This document shows, piece by piece, positions 57,456-64,000 of a stretch of DNA of 64,000 bases. Position 1 is the stretch's first letter. Each line of letters starts with the position of its first letter. A program made the translations under genes and the position numbers. The notes beneath the pieces are model-generated. The model did no database searches. It saw only the letters and a list, made by a program, of their open reading frames with translations, and had not been told where the DNA came from. Origin of the DNA: Isoetes taiwanensis (Eukaryota; Streptophyta; Lycopodiopsida; Isoetales; Isoetaceae); contig JAJEKV010000101.1 in NCBI GenBank assembly GCA_021234155.1, forward strand, positions 2,895,089 through 2,959,088, in the 5' to 3' direction.

Positions 57456-58779
57456 AGCTTAAAAAATGGTTTTACCTGCTTAAGAAATGGAGTGCCTTCC
57501 TTTGTGAATCTGCCTGCCTCTGTTAATAGACAAAAAGTGCAGTATCTTTCTATTTCGAAGATTTGCCAGCAACCAATTTCAAAGATTTGCCATCGAATTT
57601 TACCTGTGGCAACCAATTTTTGACCTGTGGTATCCAATCCGGACTGCAATGTTTGACTGTGGCATCCAATCCGACCTGCAATTTCACTGTGGCATCTGAT
57701 CGCAAGAGGATGTTTTGATTATAGTACAGAAGGAACAAGCCAGTTCGATGATTTTACACAATTTTTGAAACTGGAAGCTTGAATCATCACCGGAACAGGG
57801 TTTTCTTACTGGAACAACTTGAATCGTCACTGGAACAGCTCAATGTTTGAAGAAACGACTGGAAGAGTTTCGACCTGCAGTGGCAAACCGAAAGAACTGG
57901 AAAATTTCTGACCTGTTTGGAATTCCGGCCTGCTGCTGCTACTCTGGTAATCGACCTATTTGCTGCTACCTGTGGTAATCCGGCCTGGTACTGCCATTCT
58001 ATTCCATTCCGGCGTCTCCCTCCAGCCCTTTTTTTTTAGACCCTAAATTTCAGGCGAAGAGACCCTCTGATTCGTTGGGATTGAACGCCTTATTTTGTGC
58101 CCGGGGATTTCCCCCGGAAGAAAATAAGACTCCACATTTGTACGGAATGCTTATAAGACATGTCTTATAAGTTGCAGTGGAAAAAGCAACATGTCTTATT
58201 TGCTTATTTGGCCCAATGATATCTTCTAAAATATAAGACATTAGTGTCGTGTTCACAGGCAATTCAGCCCTCGCGGAGAAGAAGCCATCTTCATGATAAT
58301 TACGCTCTCAGGCTTTGGAAAACATGTGAGACTCCAATAAAGCGTCGACCATGTGATTCTAGTGAAGAGATCAATAGCACTGAGCATTTTTTACTTCCAA
58401 TCCCCCACCTTCGACAAGGCAGACTAGCAGTCACAGCTGCCCACACTTCAGATAGGAGAGTCGAGGAACTAACATTGGCCATCCAAGGGGAATCATCCAG
58501 GAATTGTGAAGAAATTCTTGGAGGATCATCCATCCTATTGCTGGAAAAAAAAATTATAAGTCTTATCATGACTATTTTGTATTATCTTTAGTATATCAGT
58601 TATATTAATAAAATGCAATATCTTTTGTTTTGGAATCCTCAATGTTCTTTTGATATAGTTTGCCCACATGATTATATCACTAAACAACTAATGCAAAGAC
58701 AAATGAAGCTCGTGATAAGAATTATGATGTAATATGTGTAGCAAGGACAGTCAGAACTGTCAAAGCTCACCAAAACAGA
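57456..58779. other. Spacer with minisatellite-like repeats
   Basis: At about 57600-57705 units around CTGTGGCATCCAATCCGACC recur four times with variation; at about 57785-57860 ACTGGAACA(A/G)CT recurs three times. A frame at 58244-58591 (115 residues, Arg/Ser-rich) has no recognised relative. No convincing gene. Confidence 0.5.
58153..58168. repeat. Palindrome ATAAGACATGTCTTAT, third copy
   Basis: Same 16-bp palindrome followed by AAGTTGCAGTGGAAAAAG, which resembles in inverted sense the flank at 57135-57152. The pair at 57119 and 58153 could mark the ends of an inserted element of about 1 kb. Confidence 0.7.
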
Positions 58780-59689
58780 AAAGATAAAAGAATGGAGGGA
58801 GGGAGAGGGACTTTGGCACAAGAAGGCTCAAGTAGGATTTGAGAAGTTGAAAGAGGCATTGACAACCGCCCTAGTCTTAATCCTGCCTGATCCAAAAAAG
58901 GATAAGTTGGTCGCAACGGATGCTAGCAAAATAGCGACCGGAGCAGTGTTGATCTAGGAGGAAAGGGTCATAGCATAAGATTCTCGAAAGATGAATGATG
59001 CTGAAACTCGCTACCCAGTCCATGATCTGGAATTGCTAGCAGTTGTGAGGGCATTAAAGATATGGAGATATTATCTGTTAGGAAGGAAGTTCCAACTGGA
59101 AACTAACCATCAAAGTCTTCAATACATCTTCACCCAATCACATCACAACTTGAAACAGAGAAGATGGATGGAATACCTGGAGGATTATGATTTTGACATA
59201 GTCTACAAACTATGAAAACTTAATGTGGTTGTGGACGCCCTCTCAAAAAACCTTTTACCAATAAGAGTGCACTGCAACGCCATATCGACACTCACCAGTG
59301 AGTTTGGCAAGAAGATTGAGGAGACACTGCCAACAGACAAGGACTTCCAAGAGGTATGGGCTAGCCTCTTCAAGGAGGCAAGTATAGACAAATAAAGGGA
59401 AACCTTCAAGCATTATAAGAAGGAGGGCAACTTGTTATATCACAAAAATAAATTGTGTGTCCCTGAATCATTCGGAGTTAGGAAATTGATTCTCCATGAC
59501 ATGCACAATAGCCCAATAGCTGGTTATGCAGGTTTTTAGAAAAACCTACTTCAAAATAAGTAGTTATTATTGGTCAGACATGACGAATTAGATAGCCAGA
59601 TACATTCGCGAAAGCCAGACATGTCAGCAAACAAAGGCGAAATAACTATGAATCCTAGGAGTGCTACCCTTGGCAGTCTACCAATGCAA
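58780..59689 (+). pseudogene. Second Ty3/gypsy relic (RNase H and start of integrase)
   Basis: Closely related to 47860-48600. It holds KLVATDASKIATGAVL, MNDAETRYPVHDLELLAVV, LLGRKFQLETNHQSLQYI and ADALS-like VDALSKN. At 59455-59640 come NKLCVPESFGVRKLILHD and the HHCC part of integrase (CQQTKA near 59630). In-frame stops occur near 58956, 58976, 59214 and 59392. The TNHQS phrase shows Asn for the third RNase H Asp. Unlike the relic at 47210-48630 it extends past the point where the foldback sits, showing what is missing there. It runs into a LINE at about 59690. Confidence 0.8.
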
Positions 59690-61845
59690 TTGGGAATGGA
59701 TTAAAGAGGATATCTTTTCTACATATATAGATTTCTTGCAAGTTGACAATTTAAATCCAAGATTGAAAACATGTTGCATTACCTTGGTACCCAAGTATAA
59801 GGAGCCAAGCACAATTAATGACTGGAGGCCTATCACACTTCTATCTGCATTTGACAAAATCATAGCCAAGGCTATGGCAGAGAAGATCAAATCAATTTTA
59901 GCAGAAGGTACCTCACAGACCCAATTTGGCTTCCTTTTGGGTAGGAGCATTCTGAGCAATGTGGTAGCAGTTTTCGAAGGGTTGCACTGGGCCAGAAAAA
60001 CAGGTCAAAAGTAGCCTATCTAAAGCTAGATTTCACCAAGGCTATGACAGCATTAGATGGAGTTTTTTGCATAGAATGATGCTCAAGCTGGGTTGTGGGG
60101 AATATTTTATAGAAGGGGTAATGAAACTGTTGAGATCTGCTCGAGCCTCAGTCTTATTTCAAGGAGAAACAGCTCCAATATTTGACATTAGGAGGAGAAT
60201 CAAGCAAGGTTGTCCCTTGGCCCCCTTCCTCTTCAATATAGCAGCAGAAGCTCTCTCACAGATTTTCTTGCAAGCCTCTGTAGACGGTCTCATTCAAGGA
60301 CTAGAAATGTGGAACGGTTCTCAACAAATCTGTAACCAATTTGCAGATGACTCATTTCTGTTTTTAGAGGTAGAGGGAAATAACTTGTCATGTGCAGGCC
60401 AATTATTGGCCACCTTCTCAATAGCTTCAGGTTGCCTCGTAAATTGGAAAAAATGCTCAGTGCAGTGGCCTTTGGGGTATAGGCATCCTAAATATTTGGA
60501 AAGTTTACAATGGAAAATTATCCCTGAGAGCAAACACTCCAGTTTATTAGGAATCCCAATGGGCATGAACATCACCAATGCGCAAATATGGGACAATGCT
60601 CCTAGGCCTTCATAGACACTTAAATTGGTGGAAGGTAGCAAAGTTATCTCTTGCAGGGAGGATTACTGTGGCAAAATATGTGCTAAGTAATAGTTATGTA
60701 TACATGTCATCAATTCTACTTGCTCCTAGGGAGAAGGTGCAAGAATTAGAAGGGTTGATTTGCAACTTTGTCTGGGGAGGAAACAAAGATGCAGTGGTCA
60801 AAGTTGCTAAGTGGAACTGCAAGAGGGACAAAACAGAATAGTATTACAAAGTAAAGCATTAATAGCCAAATTCATATGGATGATCCTGCAGAAAAAGGTG
60901 AAGTCTCCAGGTATGCACCTCATGAACCAGGCTCTATTATTTTCATGCCCTCTGTCAAGGTATCGCTCCTATGGTCACTCTTCTTTGATCTTAACCAAGT
61001 AGAGAACCCCCCCCCGAAGGGACTTATTTCGGCTTGGAATGCCATAAAGAAGCTATTCACACTTGACATCAACAATTTGAAGCAGAGACCTCTCTATACA
61101 GCAAGACAAGTTTGTGAAGCCATGTTATAGTAGTTTGAAGACTAAGGGGTTACTTCCGGTATCTACCAAGTGGGAGATAGTGATCACATAGGACAACCTT
61201 AAAAACATCTGGAGAAACACTTGGCTGAAATACCTTCCTCCACAAATCAATGCCTTTCTTTGGCAAGTGATCCACAGGGTTCCAAGGTTAATCATCTAGT
61301 CACCAAATGGGACAATAATGTGAGCCCACTCTGCCCTTCGTGTAAAGAGGAAGAGGAATCCATAGAACATTGCCTGATGGAATGTAAGATGCTGCAAGAA
61401 GTCTGGGACTGGAGTCTGGATAGCTTTGAGTACTCTTTAGGAACTAAGGAATTGCTATTAGGAATTCTCACTCCAGAATGGTGTCCCATGAAGAAGATGT
61501 CATTTCACATAGCTAGAGCCTGGACAATTTGGTCAATATGGAAAAGGAGGAACCTCCTAATCTTCGATGAGAATCAGGAGAAATTCATATCATCAAACCA
61601 GCCACTTCACATGGTACTAGAAAGAATTAGAAGATTTAGGTTAGTGTTTGAAAGTGAAGAAGAAGTAAAGGAAGATATATAGGGCAGATATTTAAATCTG
61701 CTCTAAGTCGAAAAAGAGAGTAGTACAAGCTAGAGCCATGTAGCTATCTCCATCTCATATTCATAGATGGGTGCACCCTTGCCATGTGGCTTTCTATCAT
61801 TCTCTCTAAATAAATAAAATCTTTTTTATCCCTCAAAAAAAAGGG
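59690..61845 (+). pseudogene. L1-type LINE, 5'-truncated ORF2 (RT and zf-RVT)
   Basis: WIKEDIFSTYIDFLQVDNLN opens the RT. NDWRPITLLSAFDKIIAK and SQTQFGFLLGRSILSNV are fingers motifs. LDFTKA(Y)D (about 60026-60050, one base missing) holds the first catalytic Asp, and IKQGCPLAPFLFNIAAEAL is motif 4. FADD is intact at 60340-60351. LLGIPMGMN, HRHLNWWKVAKLSLAGR and VWGGNKDA follow. The C-terminus (61221-61682) has the zf-RVT finger LCPSCKEEEESIEHCLMEC and SIWKRRNLLIFDEN. The 3' end is ATAAATAAAATC...CCCTCAAAAAAAA at 61806-61842, a poly(A)-like tail. Several single-base shifts and one TAG near 61129 break it. The endonuclease domain and ORF1 are absent. Confidence 0.85.
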
Positions 61846-62782
61846 GGAGGGGGGATCATTGTGGATATATGTTAACATGTTAAGTTTGCTGGTAAATGCT
61901 CTAAATGGTACAGCTATGTACAAATAGATGTTGGAGCTTAAGATCACGTTGTTGATGCTTGCAGAATAAATTGGATGCTGCAGATAGATGTTTATGATTA
62001 GATATCAGGCTGGGATTGGTAGGTTGATGTTAGCTACATTGGGCAGGTTGATTTGTAGTGCCATAGAAATAAATTGGTATAGCACTTATTCAATTGACAT
62101 CAGGTTTCTCCTCATGGCCATGTTTTTCTCACAGTAATTACTGGATCTAAATTCTGGATTTTTCGCCACAAAGCAAAGGCTATACGCATGTTGTAGTAAT
62201 TGACTGCAATCAGGTATCCAGCTACCAATCAGAGGAAAAGAAAATCACCCTTAAGTTATTTTCTATATTTTAATTTATCACATTCGCTCGCAGTCGCGGT
62301 TGCTGCAAAGCAAGTTAGGGTAGGTTGTTTTGTAGTCGCTTATCTAGATAGGTCATGCTACTAATACAGGTGTGTTATTAGACTTTTGGCCTAAAGGCAC
62401 AGGCCTATGCCTTTATCTAATGGGATTTGCTAGCTAGCTTTTTTGCACAAAGATAGAGTTGCATGCAAATGCCAGATCTGCTGGTGATCAGGCTTATAAG
62501 TGCTTAAGTGCTTATAAGTGCTACATCTTTGTGCAAATATACCCCGAGTGTTGGATTGTATTTGGAATGTTGCTGAATCCTTGTGCTTTTTGCGTAATTA
62601 CTATTTTTATATAACGTGACGTCTCAATTTTGAAATGTCCTGGGTTTTAGTACCCCTTCCCTTATTTCTTGCACAATTTTGAACCGTGTAATGCTTCTAA
62701 AAACTGATGCAAGGACTTGCAGTAACATGCATGGAAATGCCGTAGAGAGCAGGTCATGGGAGATGATTCTGGTCTCAGATAG
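61846..62782. other. Spacer upstream of the PPR gene
   Basis: No gene is recognised. TAAGTGCTTATAAGTGCT at about 62500-62522 holds a small direct repeat. The last 100 bp probably include the PPR leader. Confidence 0.4.
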
Positions 62783-63685
62783 ATGAGGAACAGGCTCATT
62801 CGATCAAAGTGGAGAGCAAAAAATTGTGGTCAGTTCTATTGCCAATCTGCTTTGGTTGGAATACCCAATGGCTGGGTTTTAGGGTTTCGAGATTATGGAA
62901 GTTGCTCATATGCGATTAAGGCTTTACCGTCTAGCTCTCAGATAAATCTAAGTCTGTGGTATAGGCAGCCTCGATTGCAAAATGCATTGGTATACCTGGA
63001 AAAATCAGAGACAGAGATAGACACCGCTGCCTATGCATGTCTACTGCGGAGATGTAGCAAAGCAAAGGCTCTGTCAGAGGGAAAACTGGTGCATGATCAC
63101 ATTAGAAGAAATGGGCTACAGAATGATCTTTACCTTGGAAACCACCTTCTTGAGATGTACAGACAGTGTGCGAGCTTGGAAATTGCCAGACTTGTGTTTG
63201 AGGGAATTTCTAACAGGGATGTGATTTCTTGGACCATCATGATCGCTGCTTATGCCCAGAATGGCCATTGTAAAGAAGCCATATGTCTTCTCCAGCAAAT
63301 GTACTCAGAAGGCGTGAATCCTGATAGGGTTACCTTTGTGACATTGTCAGAGTCATGCACAGAACCAGAAGCCTTGGCAAATGGTAAAGTTATTCATGCC
63401 CGTGTTATCAAGAGTAGTTTAGACTTAAATGTTGTTTTGGAGACTGCAATTGTTAATATGTATGGGAAATGTGGGAATGCTGAGGAGGCTCGAAGGATTT
63501 TTTGTAGGATGCATCAACGTGATGATGTTTCATGGAATACCATGATTGGCATATATGCAGAATGTGGAGATTCAAAAGGAGGTCTAGAATTAGTCAGACT
63601 AATGCCTTCAGAAGGAATACTGCCAAATAAGATCACCTTCCTTGGCATCCGCAAATTTGGCCTTGAATTGAGGCATTTTGTGTAA
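62783..63685 (+). CDS. Pentatricopeptide repeat protein (PLS-type), truncated
   Basis: 300 residues. The first 70 are basic and Ser/Arg-rich, compatible with an organelle transit peptide. From about residue 79 come PPR motifs: TAAYACLLRRCSKAKALSEG, LYLGNHLLEMYRQCASLEIA, NRDVISWTIMIAAYAQNGHC, VNPDRVTFVTLSESCTEPEA, AIVNMYGKCGNAEEARRIF and DDVSWNTMIGIYAECGDSKG. This is the P/L/S triplet pattern of plant RNA-editing and processing factors in mitochondria and plastids. After PNKITFLGI the expected next repeat (usually L-ACSHAG) is replaced by RKFGLELRHFV and a stop. There are no E, DYW or further repeats before the window end. Either a frameshift or a genuine truncation; the editing function would be lost. 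Confidence 0.8.
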   Translation: MRNRLIRSKWRAKNCGQFYCQSALVGIPNGWVLGFRDYGSCSYAIKALPSSSQINLSLWYRQPRLQNALVYLEKSETEIDTAAYACLLRRCSKAKALSEGKLVHDHIRRNGLQNDLYLGNHLLEMYRQCASLEIARLVFEGISNRDVISWTIMIAAYAQNGHCKEAICLLQQMYSEGVNPDRVTFVTLSESCTEPEALANGKVIHARVIKSSLDLNVVLETAIVNMYGKCGNAEEARRIFCRMHQRDDVSWNTMIGIYAECGDSKGGLELVRLMPSEGILPNKITFLGIRKFGLELRHFV

Positions 63686-64000
63686 AAATTGAAATTTGAT
63701 TGGAAATTGCAATAGATGCAACGGTGTGGCAGTTCTTTGCAAGTTTTTAGGCTGGCTATGGCATCACACAACTCGGTTCAAGGAGACATGGCTGCTCTTA
63801 GAACGTCTTCCAGAGGCAAACCTAATTCTTCCCGCTTGGATTTCTCAGATACTGGAGATGAAAAGGGGATACAGAGGATCTGAATAAGGTAGAGAAGCTT
63901 CAATGGAAGAAGAAGGCAGAGCTGGCTGTCCATATTATTTCCTTGATTCTACTTACTTGTGTATTTGTTCTCTACATATGCTCCACCATTCCTACAGAAG
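63686..64000. other. Region after the PPR frame
   Basis: No PPR motif is recognisable in any frame. The frame at 63696-63887 is Leu/Trp-rich without family resemblance. It may be a 3' UTR or an unrelated insertion. Confidence 0.4.

Overview
The window is nuclear DNA of a land plant, most likely a fern or lycophyte. The reasons are GT-AG introns of plant size, a plant Golgi nucleotide-sugar transporter gene in nine exons, UGT85-like glycosyltransferases, a PLS-type PPR gene, and dense remains of plant retroelements. The fern/lycophyte placement rests mainly on the style of the PPR gene and is an inference. No bacterial operons, CRISPR arrays, tRNA or rRNA genes were recognised.

Layout. (1) 1-15490 (copy A) and 33101-48360 (copy B) are two direct copies of one segment of about 15.3 kb. 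Both hold, in order: a TRIM retroelement, the 5' exons of an unidentified RGG-rich gene, a repeat-rich stretch, a LINE reverse transcriptase relic, a UGNT1-like nucleotide-sugar transporter gene (minus strand) and a dead Ty3/gypsy relic. In copy B the transporter can be read through nine exons with only one doubtful splice site. In copy A nearly every reading frame is broken, and the disagreements cluster at CAG/CTG/CCG sites and in homopolymers, which looks more like sequencing error than decay. (2) 15491-33100 holds a pyrimidine-rich stretch, a broken unidentified gene at about 17-20.6 kb, and the rest of the RGG gene on the minus strand. One intron of that gene holds a DNA transposon of about 7.9 kb (23870-31750). 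Its perfect 28-bp inverted repeats enclose two convergent genes: a transposase-like protein (plus) and an FCP1-like HAD phosphatase (minus). The exon 2 region of the same gene is interrupted by a complete 465-bp TRIM with a perfect 5-bp target-site duplication. (3) 48631-52173 holds a foldback hairpin element and a degenerate RING/coiled-coil gene. (4) 51796-57455 is a tandem duplication (2 x about 2.8 kb) of a UGT gene on the minus strand, each copy with a Tourist-like MITE about 80 bp upstream of its start codon; the second UGT has lost the heart of its PSPG box. (5) 58780-61845 is a second Ty3/gypsy relic running into a 5'-truncated L1-type LINE. (6) 62783-63685 is a truncated PPR gene.

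The plausible cellular genes are the UGNT1-like transporter, the UGTs, the PPR gene and perhaps the RGG gene. Everything else is mobile or derived from mobile DNA. The least familiar element is the two-gene TIR transposon. Base-level quality is uneven, so many apparent frameshifts should not be taken as real pseudogenisation without raw-read support.
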